This document shows, one piece after another, positions 53,278-62,076 of a DNA stretch of 64,000 nucleotides. Position 1 is the stretch's first letter. Each line of letters begins with the position of its first letter. Under the pieces are notes generated by a model. That model made no database searches. It was not told where the DNA came from and worked only from the letters and a program-made list of their open reading frames with translations. Source of the stretch: Martelella sp. HB161492 (GTDB taxonomy: Bacteria; Pseudomonadota; Alphaproteobacteria; Rhizobiales; Rhizobiaceae); assembly GCF_013184775.1 (NCBI RefSeq), contig NZ_JAATVV010000005.1, positions 1-64,000 on the forward strand, given 5' to 3'. Position numbers and translations under genes: made by a program.

Positions 53278-54315
53278 ATGTCATCCTCGGACAAACCGGA
53301 AACCGGAGCGAAGGCCAGATCGGCCCCGGCCTCACTGCGCCAGGTCGCCAGGCATGCAGGCGTCTCGGTCGCCACAGTGTCACGGGTGATCAATGGCATT
53401 CCGAACAAGGCATCGCCGGAAACCGTCAAGCGGGTGAAGGCGGCGGTCGAGGCGTTGCGCTACCGCCCTGCCGGTGCGGCCCAGGCTTTGCGGCGGCGTG
53501 AAAGTCGGATCGTCGCCGTGCTTGCCGCATCCTTGATCAATCCGGTCATGGCTGCCATCACCGCGTCGATGGGCAGGGCCATGCGAGAGCGCGGTCTGGT
53601 GATGGCCCTAAGTGACACGCATGAAAATGCAGCGGTTCAGGATGAGTTTCTCGCCGAAATGCGCGCCCAGTCGGTGCGCGGATTCGTGCTGCTTGGCGCT
53701 GTCGACAGCCCGGAGCTCGACCGCCTCCGGCAGGAAGATGTTCCGAAAGTCTTCGTCAACCGACCGGATCCGGGGGCCGGAACGTCCTGCTATGCCGGCA
53801 TGGACAATCGAGAGGCCGGCCGCGATGTGGCTCGGGCAGTTCTTGCACGCGGCTATCGTCGCGCCGTGCTGCTGCATGGCTCGCTCGACCGCACGGCCGC
53901 GACACTCAGGCTTCAGGGTATTCGTGAGGTGTTTGCCGCGCAGGGACTGCCGGACGACGCGCTGATGTTGGCCACGGCGCCGGGCACGAATCTGCTCGAA
54001 GTCGGGCGGAGCGGCATGCTGCAGGCGCTTGCGGCCGGCGACACCCCGCCTCTGGTGCTCGGGTTGAGCGATACACTTGCCTATGGTGCCTTTCGCGCCC
54101 TGCACGAAGCGGGGCTTGATCCGCCCAGTCGCTTCGTCTTCTTCGGCTTTGACGATCTCATCTTCAACGCATGGGTTGCCCCTTGGCTCAATTCGGCCGT
54201 GGTCCCAGCGGAGCTTTTCGGAGCGGCGGTCATGCGCCAGCTAGACCCACAGACGGCGACGCCCGCATTGTTTCTGCCGCACCAGCTCTCGATCCGGCAT
54301 CTGCCTGCTGCCTGA
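53278..54315 (+). CDS. LacI-family regulator
   Basis: 345 aa from the ATG at 53278; the much longer upstream frame is the shadow of the hydrolase gene. HTH at residues about 18-45 (LRQVARHAGVSVATVSRVING), the hinge helix with PAGAAQALRRR, and a periplasmic-binding-protein-like sensor with the late FGFDD strand. It likely represses the divergent hydrolase through the 26 bp palindrome and is probably autoregulated. Confidence 0.85.
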   Translation: MSSSDKPETGAKARSAPASLRQVARHAGVSVATVSRVINGIPNKASPETVKRVKAAVEALRYRPAGAAQALRRRESRIVAVLAASLINPVMAAITASMGRAMRERGLVMALSDTHENAAVQDEFLAEMRAQSVRGFVLLGAVDSPELDRLRQEDVPKVFVNRPDPGAGTSCYAGMDNREAGRDVARAVLARGYRRAVLLHGSLDRTAATLRLQGIREVFAAQGLPDDALMLATAPGTNLLEVGRSGMLQALAAGDTPPLVLGLSDTLAYGAFRALHEAGLDPPSRFVFFGFDDLIFNAWVAPWLNSAVVPAELFGAAVMRQLDPQTATPALFLPHQLSIRHLPAA

Positions 54316-54470
54316 GAGGCAGAGAGGGCGTCTCGCCCCGATCACGGCCCGGCTAGCGACGCCGTCACAGATATGTTCTTCCACGAACCTGGAAGCGAAA
54401 TCAGCAAGTCTGCTGTACAGCAGGCGATGCCGGACAAACTGCTATACAGGGTAACTGTCTCCACGTCCGG

Positions 54471-55163
54471 TCAATCGATAAAATAGCTACTGTTCCGGCG
54501 CGCAATGATGGGCAGATCCCGCAAGACGTTCCGCAGATGCGCCCGCATCTCCATTTCAGCCCGATCCGGATTGTGATCGGCAATTGCCTCAACAACTGCA
54601 CGGTGCTGTTCCTTGAGGCTACTCGAAGGTATTTCGTTGAGCGCCAGGAAACGTACGCGATCCAGCTGCGCCTTCTGCACCTCAATCACATTCCATGCAA
54701 AGGGGAGGTCCGCGCCCTGCGCCAGCGTTTTGTGAAACAGGTCATCGAGCTCCATGAAGGTTGAGGGATTGCGGGCCTCCTCGCATTCCTGCCGGTCCAG
54801 CTGGGCAAAGAGATCATCAATATGTCTGGTGGTCATCAGACGCGCCGCGCCGCGGGCAATATCGGCCTCAATCGCCTCGCGGATAGCTTGAATCTGAATC
54901 ACCTTAGAAATGGAAATCTGTGGCACGGAACTTCCGCTTTTTGGGCGGATATCGAGCATTCCCTGATCGGCAAGCCGAATGAAGGTTTCCCGGACAGGCT
55001 GTCGGGACACTTTGAGAGCATCTGCGACACCAGCCTCCGAGACGCGCCGCCCCGGCTCCAAATAGTTGCGTATGATAGCATTTCGCAACTTCCGATGAAT
55101 CTGCGGCACAATCGGCTGGCTAAAATCCACCGGTCCGAGAAAATCGAGATCGGTTTCCGTCAT
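54471..55163 (-). CDS. GntR-family regulator (FCD) of the xylan-oligosaccharide operon
   Basis: 230 aa. Winged helix at about 20-80 (RRVSEAGVADALKVSRQPVRETF) and FCD domain with FMELDDLFHKTL and EQHRAVVEAI, which carry the metal-binding residues of UxuR/ExuR-like proteins. It is separated from the ABC/GH43/GH67 operon by 565 bp. ACCATACCA occurs twice before this gene and once, inverted, at the operon promoter, suggesting it controls both. A uronate such as (methyl)glucuronate is a fitting effector. Confidence 0.82.
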   Translation of the reverse strand: MTETDLDFLGPVDFSQPIVPQIHRKLRNAIIRNYLEPGRRVSEAGVADALKVSRQPVRETFIRLADQGMLDIRPKSGSSVPQISISKVIQIQAIREAIEADIARGAARLMTTRHIDDLFAQLDRQECEEARNPSTFMELDDLFHKTLAQGADLPFAWNVIEVQKAQLDRVRFLALNEIPSSSLKEQHRAVVEAIADHNPDRAEMEMRAHLRNVLRDLPIIARRNSSYFID

Positions 55164-55210
55164 GTTGATGGTCCTTGCCTTTTATCTCCGGCCCCCTCGC
55201 CGGAAAAAGA

Positions 55211-55245
55211 ACCATACCAAAGCGAAGATATTTTACCATACCAAA
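55211..55245. promoter_or_regulatory. paired ACCATACCAAA sites
   Basis: Identical 11-mers at 55211-55221 and 55235-55245, spaced 24 bp (about two helical turns and a bit), 50-80 bp upstream of the GntR start. They probably mediate autoregulation. Confidence 0.6.
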
Positions 55246-55648
55246 TTGGCAATTTTCTCTCCATCTTGCTGCGAATTTTACGCAAATCATAAAGTTTCCA
55301 AGGCATATGCCACATTGCACAAGGCATTTTGAGATGCTGCATCCATGGCGGCGGCGATCAATCTCATCGGCGATGAAAAGTGAACCGACCTCAAACGCAC
55401 AATGTCTGGATCACGTTCACCTCAAGTAAAAGGCGAAACCAAAGCGAGGCGATAAAATCCGTTATCTATATGTTATATATATCTTATTTTTCACACCACG
55501 ACCAGACCCTGGAAACTAGGTCTGTGAGAATTGCCGCAGCATCCCTAAAGCTGTGAAATCGCGCCGGTTGAGCGAAGGGACGGCGCCACATCTGGACCTT
55601 TTCTTGACCAATGTTAGTAAATGCGAACTAAAACTTTTCGCAGTAGCG

Positions 55649-55680
55649 TTGACAGTCCATAATGGTATGGTAGTTATTGA
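55649..55680 (+). promoter_or_regulatory. operon promoter with TGGTATGGT operator
   Basis: TTGACA at 55649-55654 is followed at normal spacing by a TAGTTAT-like -10. Between them TGGTATGGT (55663-55671), the complement of the two upstream sites, covers the spacer. Binding there would block RNA polymerase, so the GntR protein is probably a repressor of the transport/GH operon. Confidence 0.55.
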
Positions 55681-55728
55681 AAGACAGGCAATAACTGTCG
55701 ACTAGTTATGACGATCGGGAGGATTAAC

Positions 55729-56994
55729 ATGAAGTGCTTAACCAGACGCCTTGGTCTGCTGCTGGCGATGACTGCCGCTACCCTTTCCATTACCACCGCA
55801 GCGCGGGCGGAGGAGATTACCGTTCAAGCGCTGGACGAGTATCTCAAACCGGTTATCGAGAAATTTGAGGCCGCACATCCGGGAGACAAGATCAATCTCC
55901 AGGTCGTAAGCTATCAATCTGTTGCCGAAAGCCTGCCGGTACAGCTCGCATCTGGCGGCGGACCAGACATTTCCGTCGTCACAGATATGGGTGGCCTCTC
56001 GAAATACTATCTGGATCTCCGCCCCTATGTGGACGCCGATTACTTCGAAAAGCAGTTTGGTATGGTACTGAACTGGATGCGCGGTGAAGGCTCTGACCCG
56101 AAGGGCATTTACGGACTGCCGGATTCCATCACGGTCACCGGTGGCTTCGTCAACAAGACGCTTTTCGAACAGGCCGGAATAGCGCTGCCAGGCCCGCAGG
56201 CCAGCTGGACGGAATGGGGCAAGGCAGCACAGGAGGTTGCCAAAGCCACCAACACCGATTTCCCTTTCGAGATGGACCGCTCGGGCCATCGCTTTGCTGC
56301 CATGGCGATTTCCTATGGCGCGAAGCTGGTCGATGAACAGGGCATGCCCGTTATCGACGACGGTTTGCGCAATGCCATCGCTCAGTTTGTCGCATGGCAT
56401 CGCGATGGCGTGATGCCAATGGATCTGTGGGGCGCCGTTGGTGGCGCAACGATGCGCGATAATTTCACTGATTTCGTCAATGGAACAACTGTTCTTTATT
56501 ATGGCGGATCCTGGCAGCTGCGCCGTCTCGATTCAGAAGTCGGCGATTTCTTCGACTGGAAAGTGATCGATGCCCCCTGCGGCGTTGCCGCATGTTCATC
56601 CATGCCTGGCGGCGGTGCACTGGCGGGCTTCAAGTCGACAAAGCACCCCGAACTCGTTGGCGAATTCCTGAACTTCGCATCGCAGGATGAAAATCTCCGC
56701 GAAATGATTTCGGCCGCCGTCAACATTCCTACGGCACAATCGATGATCCAGTCGGGCATCAAATATCCCGGTGTTTCGGACAAGGTGCAGGAAGGGCTAT
56801 CAACCTTCATCGCCCAGATCCCCAAGATGACGGAAACCGCCTACCGGTTCCAGGGCTGGCCATTTGAGCGCGCCATGATGAATTCGCTCACCACGCGCAT
56901 CAGCCAGGTCATCAACAACGAAATGGATATCGATACGGCGCTTCAGCGCATTGATCAGGACGTTCGCCTGGCGATCGAAGCCGCCAAACAATAA
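55729..56994 (+). CDS. ABC sugar-binding protein (SBP family 1)
   Basis: 421 aa from the ATG at 55729 with GGGAGG upstream. Sec signal cut near ARA-E. The start EITVQALDEYLKPVIEKF, LASGGGPDISVV and a late NIPTAQSM segment fit family 1 solute-binding proteins, which take oligosaccharides. It feeds the two permeases that follow. With GH43 and GH67 in the operon, aldouronate-type xylo-oligosaccharides are the expected ligands. Confidence 0.88.
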   Translation: MKCLTRRLGLLLAMTAATLSITTAARAEEITVQALDEYLKPVIEKFEAAHPGDKINLQVVSYQSVAESLPVQLASGGGPDISVVTDMGGLSKYYLDLRPYVDADYFEKQFGMVLNWMRGEGSDPKGIYGLPDSITVTGGFVNKTLFEQAGIALPGPQASWTEWGKAAQEVAKATNTDFPFEMDRSGHRFAAMAISYGAKLVDEQGMPVIDDGLRNAIAQFVAWHRDGVMPMDLWGAVGGATMRDNFTDFVNGTTVLYYGGSWQLRRLDSEVGDFFDWKVIDAPCGVAACSSMPGGGALAGFKSTKHPELVGEFLNFASQDENLREMISAAVNIPTAQSMIQSGIKYPGVSDKVQEGLSTFIAQIPKMTETAYRFQGWPFERAMMNSLTTRISQVINNEMDIDTALQRIDQDVRLAIEAAKQ

Positions 56995-57065
56995 CAGCCT
57001 CCCGGAAAGTCTTGTGGCGGCTTTGCCCGTCACAAGACGAATGCCAAATTGCAAAAGGTGCTCTC

Positions 57066-58055
57066 GTGGCAAGTGGTACGATTTCAACCATACTGGGTTC
57101 GGCTGCGGCATTACCCGCCCGCGCCGTGGAGCCCGTCTGGAAATGGTTGCAGAAACGGGTGGGCGTCAAACGCCTGCCATGGGTCTTCCTGACGCCCAAC
57201 ATGCTGAGCGTTCTTTGCTTCAGCCTGCTACCCGTTTTCATCAACATCTATTATTCGCTCACTGGCAGTGACAATCTCTACCTGCAGGACAGACCTTACG
57301 TCGGCAGCGAGAACTACGCGACACTGCTGGCCTGCCAGAACTATCTCGATCCGGCGACATGTTCGCGCGACCTGTTCTGGCGTGCGCTCGGCAATCTCCT
57401 TATGTTCGTGCCATTGCAGGTGATCTTCATGATGGCTGTGGCGCTGCTGACGGCCATCGCGTTGAACGGCAAGATCAGGGCGCGTGGCTTTTTCCGCGGC
57501 GTGTTCTTCTTTCCCGTCATGCTCTCCCCGGTCGTCGTCGCCCTGACATGGCAGTGGATCCTGCAGAGAAACGGCATATTGAACGGTATTCTCGGCTTTT
57601 TCGGCTTTGAGCGATACACCTGGCTTGCCGATTCCCACTGGGCCTTTTTCTGGGCCATCTTCGTCACCGTCTGGGCCCATTCCGGCTTCTTCATGATCAT
57701 TCTTCTCGCCGGCCTGCAGTCCATACCGCGCGATGTCTATGAGGCGGCAAAAATGGACCGCGCCTCGCCGTGGCGGGTGTTCTACAGGATCACGGTCCCG
57801 CTTCTGAAGCCGGTTCTTCTGGTTGTCTTCATTCTCGCGGTCATCCGTTCGGTTCAGACCTTTGACGAGATCTACGTGCTGACTGGCGGCGGCCCCGGTT
57901 CTGCGACCATGCTGTTGGTTCAATACATCTATGAAACCGGCTTTGCCACGCAGCCGCGCAATTACGGACTTGCGGCAGCAGCCTCGCTGATGCTCGGCGC
58001 CGCGCTGCTCGTGTTCACGCTGGTCCAGATGAAGCTTTCGGGAGGGAAAAAATGA
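57066..58055 (+). CDS. ABC sugar permease (UgpA/MalF type)
   Basis: 329 aa from the GTG at 57066 (AAAGGTG upstream); starts further upstream have no ribosome site. Six helices, with LTPNMLSVLCFSLLPVFIN as the first, and the EAA loop YEAAKMDRASPWRVFYRITVPLL. It ends in an ATGA overlap with the next permease. Confidence 0.88.
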   Translation: MASGTISTILGSAAALPARAVEPVWKWLQKRVGVKRLPWVFLTPNMLSVLCFSLLPVFINIYYSLTGSDNLYLQDRPYVGSENYATLLACQNYLDPATCSRDLFWRALGNLLMFVPLQVIFMMAVALLTAIALNGKIRARGFFRGVFFFPVMLSPVVVALTWQWILQRNGILNGILGFFGFERYTWLADSHWAFFWAIFVTVWAHSGFFMIILLAGLQSIPRDVYEAAKMDRASPWRVFYRITVPLLKPVLLVVFILAVIRSVQTFDEIYVLTGGGPGSATMLLVQYIYETGFATQPRNYGLAAAASLMLGAALLVFTLVQMKLSGGKK

Positions 58056-59140
58056 CGATGCATGCTTCAACCACGCAACGTGGCGGGATCGGTGCATTCC
58101 TGACCCGCCGGCAGGGCGGTATCAAGGCCACCTGGGCCGATTACGTCACCTATGGCTATCTGCTACTCGGCGTCGTCATCATGCTCCTGCCCGTGGTCTG
58201 GGTTTTCATCTCCTCGTTCAAGGCGCCGGCCAATCTGTCGGAATATCCGCCGACCCTGGTGCCACAGACCGTTCAGACCGTCATGGTCGACGGCTTTGAC
58301 GACCCACTTCCGCTCTTCAACGTCACCGGTGAAGACGGAACGGTCAAACGGATGGCGCAGCTGCGCCGGATCGGCATCCGCGCCCAGATGATCGATCCAG
58401 ACAATCCCGCCGCCGGACGCGTTACTGTCGATGTCAATGATACGAGCCCGGTCCGAAAATTCCATCTCGCCTTTGAAAACTACCGCGAATTGCTGGAAAC
58501 ATCGGGCGGTAACATCTGGCTCAATATCTACAACTCGGCCTTCATCACCATCATCGCGACGTTGATTACGCTGGTGATGAATTCCATGGCCGCCTTCGCT
58601 CTGTCGAAATACCGGTTCACTGGCTCGACCATAGCCCTGGTCGCGATCATCGCCACACTGATGGTTCCGCCGACGGTCATCCTGGTTCCCACCTATCTGA
58701 TCGTCTCGGAACTGGGGCTGGTCAACAATCTCTGGGGCGTCATCCTGCCAACCGTCGCCACACCGACAGGCGTGTTCCTGCTCAGGCAATATATGCTGAC
58801 CATACCTGATGAATTGCTGGAAGCAGCCCGCATGGACCATGCCTCGGAATGGCAGATCTACTGGCGCATCGTCCTGCCACTCGCAACGCCGGCGCTCGCT
58901 GTCGTCGCAGTCTTCTCGGTCATGAGCCGCTGGAACGACTTCCTGCTGCCCCTGATCGTGCTCAACCGTCCCGAAGTTCATACCCTCCAGCTGGCGCTGG
59001 CCGGTTTCCAGACAGAAAACGGTATTGTCTGGCACCTGCTGCTGGCGATGACGACCTTGACGGCGCTCCCGCTCGCGCTCGTCTTCCTGTTCCTGCAGCG
59101 ATACATCACCGCCGGAATTGCCTCGTCAGGTGTCAAATAA
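58052..59140 (+). CDS. ABC sugar permease (UgpE/MalG type)
   Basis: 362 aa, longer than the usual 280 because about 100 residues (about 65-165, with LFNVTGEDGTVKRM and VTVDVNDTSP) form an extra periplasmic domain between the first and second helices. The EAA loop LEAARMDHASEWQIYWRIVLP is normal. The extra domain may contact the binding protein or large substrates. Confidence 0.87.
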   Translation: MTMHASTTQRGGIGAFLTRRQGGIKATWADYVTYGYLLLGVVIMLLPVVWVFISSFKAPANLSEYPPTLVPQTVQTVMVDGFDDPLPLFNVTGEDGTVKRMAQLRRIGIRAQMIDPDNPAAGRVTVDVNDTSPVRKFHLAFENYRELLETSGGNIWLNIYNSAFITIIATLITLVMNSMAAFALSKYRFTGSTIALVAIIATLMVPPTVILVPTYLIVSELGLVNNLWGVILPTVATPTGVFLLRQYMLTIPDELLEAARMDHASEWQIYWRIVLPLATPALAVVAVFSVMSRWNDFLLPLIVLNRPEVHTLQLALAGFQTENGIVWHLLLAMTTLTALPLALVFLFLQRYITAGIASSGVK

Positions 59141-59152
59141 GAGTATTGTCCC

Positions 59153-60235
59153 ATGGCTAATCTCAAACTCGTCAATCTCAACAAGACATTCGGCAACCTC
59201 GCGGTCATTCCGAACGTCAATCTCGAAATCGAGGACGGAGAATTCGTGGTCTTCGTCGGCCCGTCCGGCTGCGGCAAGTCGACCCTGCTGCGCATGATCG
59301 CCGGACTTGAAACGGCAACCACGGGCGATATTCTGATCGATGAACACAGCGTGGTTCGGACGCCGGCCGCAGACCGGGGTGTATCGATGGTTTTCCAGTC
59401 CTATGCACTCTATCCGCATATGACGGTGCGCCAGAATTTAAGCTTCGGCCTTGAGAATATCGGCATGCCCAAAGCGGAGATCGAGCAGCGCATCCAATCC
59501 GCTGCAGTGATGCTGCAGATCAACGAACTCTTGCAGCGCAAGCCGACCCAGCTCTCGGGCGGTCAGCGCCAGCGCGTTGCCATCGGCCGCTCGATCGTGC
59601 GCGAGCCGAAAATCTTTCTCTTCGACGAACCCTTGTCCAATCTCGATGCGGAACTGCGCGTGGTCATGCGCTTTGAGATCAACGCCCTGCACGAACGTCT
59701 GGGTAACACCATGATCTACGTAACCCACGACCAGATCGAGGCCATGACCATGGCCGACAAAATTGTCGTGCTGCGCAAGGGGGTTATCGAGCAGGTGGGG
59801 GCGCCACTTGAGCTCTACAACCGTCCCGACAACAAGTTCGTTGCCGGCTTTATCGGCTCGCCGCGAATGAATTTCATCGACGGCAGTATTGCAGCCGATG
59901 GCGAGGGCGGGTTCGCCTTCACATCCGACACGCTGGAAACGATCCGGCTTGACCCGCGTGACCTGCCGGTCGGAAACAATGAGGCGGTCAGCCTCGGCAT
60001 TCGCCCGGAAGATCTCGAGGTTCTCGAAACCGGTGGTGATGGCTGGCGTTTCACGGTGTCTGTCGCCGAACAGCATGGCCGCGACACCTATCTTCACGGC
60101 AACCTTGCCGATGGCACCGAAATTCTCGTGCACAAGCCCGGTCAGTTCAAGACCCGTCGTGGCGACGTGCTTGTCGTCCGCCCGAAGGCGGCCGCCTGGC
60201 ACCTCTTTGGTGCCGATGAACAGGTCATCAGGTGA
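59153..60235 (+). CDS. ABC sugar transporter ATPase (UgpC/MalK type)
   Basis: 360 aa. Walker [10 protein letters not shown], signature LSGGQRQR, Walker [12 protein letters not shown] and the H-loop VTHDQIEAM are intact, with a C-terminal regulatory OB-type (TOBE) domain from about residue 235. It powers the permeases upstream; being MalK-like it may be regulated through the C-terminal domain. Confidence 0.9.
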   Translation: MANLKLVNLNKTFGNLAVIPNVNLEIEDGEFVVFVGPSGCGKSTLLRMIAGLETATTGDILIDEHSVVRTPAADRGVSMVFQSYALYPHMTVRQNLSFGLENIGMPKAEIEQRIQSAAVMLQINELLQRKPTQLSGGQRQRVAIGRSIVREPKIFLFDEPLSNLDAELRVVMRFEINALHERLGNTMIYVTHDQIEAMTMADKIVVLRKGVIEQVGAPLELYNRPDNKFVAGFIGSPRMNFIDGSIAADGEGGFAFTSDTLETIRLDPRDLPVGNNEAVSLGIRPEDLEVLETGGDGWRFTVSVAEQHGRDTYLHGNLADGTEILVHKPGQFKTRRGDVLVVRPKAAAWHLFGADEQVIR

Positions 60236-60264
60236 CCCATCCTTCAATCCGGAACGCATTTGCC

Positions 60265-61935
60265 ATGACTGAAACCATGATCACCAATCCGATCCTGCCG
60301 GGCTTTAATCCGGACCCCTCCATCTGCCGCGTAGGCAACGACTACTATATCGCGACCTCCACCTTTGAATGGTATCCCGGCGTCCAAATCCATCATTCGC
60401 GCGATCTCGCGAACTGGACCCTCATCGCCCATCCGCTTGATCGGGGTGATCTGCTCGACATGCGCGGCAACCCCGACAGCTGCGGTATCTGGGCACCCTG
60501 CCTCACCCATGCCGACGGGCTGTTCTGGCTGATCTACACCGATGTGAAACGGCTTTCGGGCAGTTTCAAGGATGCCCCCAACTACCTGACCACAGCGCCC
60601 ACCATTAACGGCCCCTGGTCAAAGCGGATCTATCTTAATGCAAGCGGATTTGATCCGTCCCTTTTCCATGCGCCCGATGGCCGGAAATATCTTGTCAACA
60701 TGCTGTGGGACCACAGACAGCAAGGTCATGGTGATCAGTTCGCCGGGATCGTGCTGCAGGAATATGATGTAAACGCCGAGAAACTGGCCGGGCCGATCCA
60801 CAACATCTTCCAGGGAACGGAGCGGAAGCTGACGGAAGCGCCGCATCTCTATTACCGTGAAGGCTGGTACTATCTGATGACGGCTGAAGGCGGCACGGGC
60901 TACGAACATGCCGTGACACTGGCACGATCACGGTCGCTCCTCGGACCCTATGAGGTTCACCCGGACAAGCATGTGCTGACCACCGCCTTCGCACCGGACG
61001 TTCCGCTGCAGCGCTGCGGGCATGCTGATATAGTCGAGACGCAGGCGGGCGAGACTTATATGGTTCATCTGTGTTCCCGCCCGCTCACCGTCTCCGATAC
61101 GACGGGACAGTCAGCGATCCGGCGTGATCTGCCCGGCTCAGATCAGATCCAGCGCCGCTCACCACTCGGACGGGAGACAGCTATCCAGAAGATGGAATGG
61201 CGTGATGACGGCTGGCTCTATCTTGCCGAAGGCGGCCAGGCACCGAAGACGATCCACACCACAAGACCGGACGGTCTGAAAGCGGAAGAAACGGCCGCGG
61301 AACCTGTGCGGACCCGCTTTGCCCCCGGCCAGCTTCCCATTGCGTTCCAGTGGTTGCGCAGCCCAGAACCTGCGCGCCTGTTTTCACTTGCGGCCAACCC
61401 GGGAAGCCTGCGTATCTATGGCCGTCTGTCGCCCGGCAACTTTTTCGAAAGCGCCATGCTGGCCCGCCGTCAGACAGCGCTCAGCTATCGTGCTGCAACG
61501 CAGATTGATTTCAGCCCGCGCGATTTCCAGAGCTTTGCCGGCCTGATCTGCTGGTACAATCAGTGCCAGTATCATTATCTTGCAATGACGCGCGAAGATG
61601 ACGGAAGCCGTGCCCTGCGGATCATGTCGGCACTCGGAGATTTTCCGTTCGGTCGCTCGGTTTTCGGCTGTGATCCAGTCCGGCTTCCCGAAGAAGGCCC
61701 GCTGGATCTCGCCGTCGAAGTCGCCGGTCCGGCATTGCAGTTCTTCTGGCGGAACGGCGAGGGCGGCTGGCAGATGATTGGCCCGGTCCTTGACGCCACC
61801 ATCCTCTCCGATGAGGCGGGCGTCGGCGAGGGCAATAATTTCACCGGCGCCTTTGTTGGCATGGCCGCACACGATATCAGCGGCCAGGCACAGCATGCCG
61901 ACTTCGCCTGGTTCGATTACGAGACGCGCGGTTAG
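60265..61935 (+). CDS. GH43 beta-xylosidase/arabinofuranosidase-type enzyme
   Basis: 556 aa from the ATG at 60265 (a GTG at 60232 overlapping the ATPase stop would add 11 residues). Five-bladed propeller with the general base Asp in GFNPDPSI, the pKa-modulating Asp in ASGFDPSLFH and the acid Glu in KLTEAPHLYYREGWYYL, then a C-terminal beta-sandwich (about 340-556). The layout is that of GH43 subfamily 11 beta-xylosidases. No signal, so it acts in the cytoplasm on imported xylo-oligosaccharides. Confidence 0.9.
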   Translation: MTETMITNPILPGFNPDPSICRVGNDYYIATSTFEWYPGVQIHHSRDLANWTLIAHPLDRGDLLDMRGNPDSCGIWAPCLTHADGLFWLIYTDVKRLSGSFKDAPNYLTTAPTINGPWSKRIYLNASGFDPSLFHAPDGRKYLVNMLWDHRQQGHGDQFAGIVLQEYDVNAEKLAGPIHNIFQGTERKLTEAPHLYYREGWYYLMTAEGGTGYEHAVTLARSRSLLGPYEVHPDKHVLTTAFAPDVPLQRCGHADIVETQAGETYMVHLCSRPLTVSDTTGQSAIRRDLPGSDQIQRRSPLGRETAIQKMEWRDDGWLYLAEGGQAPKTIHTTRPDGLKAEETAAEPVRTRFAPGQLPIAFQWLRSPEPARLFSLAANPGSLRIYGRLSPGNFFESAMLARRQTALSYRAATQIDFSPRDFQSFAGLICWYNQCQYHYLAMTREDDGSRALRIMSALGDFPFGRSVFGCDPVRLPEEGPLDLAVEVAGPALQFFWRNGEGGWQMIGPVLDATILSDEAGVGEGNNFTGAFVGMAAHDISGQAQHADFAWFDYETRG

Positions 61936-62076
61936 CTGGGGCATACCGCTTTCCGCATTTTTTACATCTGCGAAACCTGATTGCTTTGGCGCGCCGCGCC
62001 GAAGATGGGTTTTCGTGCCCTGAACATACCTCCGTCGCAGTCGCTCGCGTCACAAAGCCCAATGGTAGAAGCACCG
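61936..62076. other. short intergenic region with hairpin
   Basis: 141 bp between the GH43 and GH67 genes. An imperfect GC hairpin (CTTTGGCGC with GCGCCGAAG) lies near 61983-62004 and has no T-run. It may modulate read-through, but nothing else is seen. Confidence 0.4.

Larger units (their letters stand above)
55164..55728. other. regulatory intergenic region of the xylan operon
   Basis: 565 bp without a gene. It contains the two ACCATACCA sites near the GntR start, an AT-rich middle, and the operon promoter with a TTGACA box (55649-55654) and the third site. The small frames inside show no ribosome sites. Confidence 0.6.
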
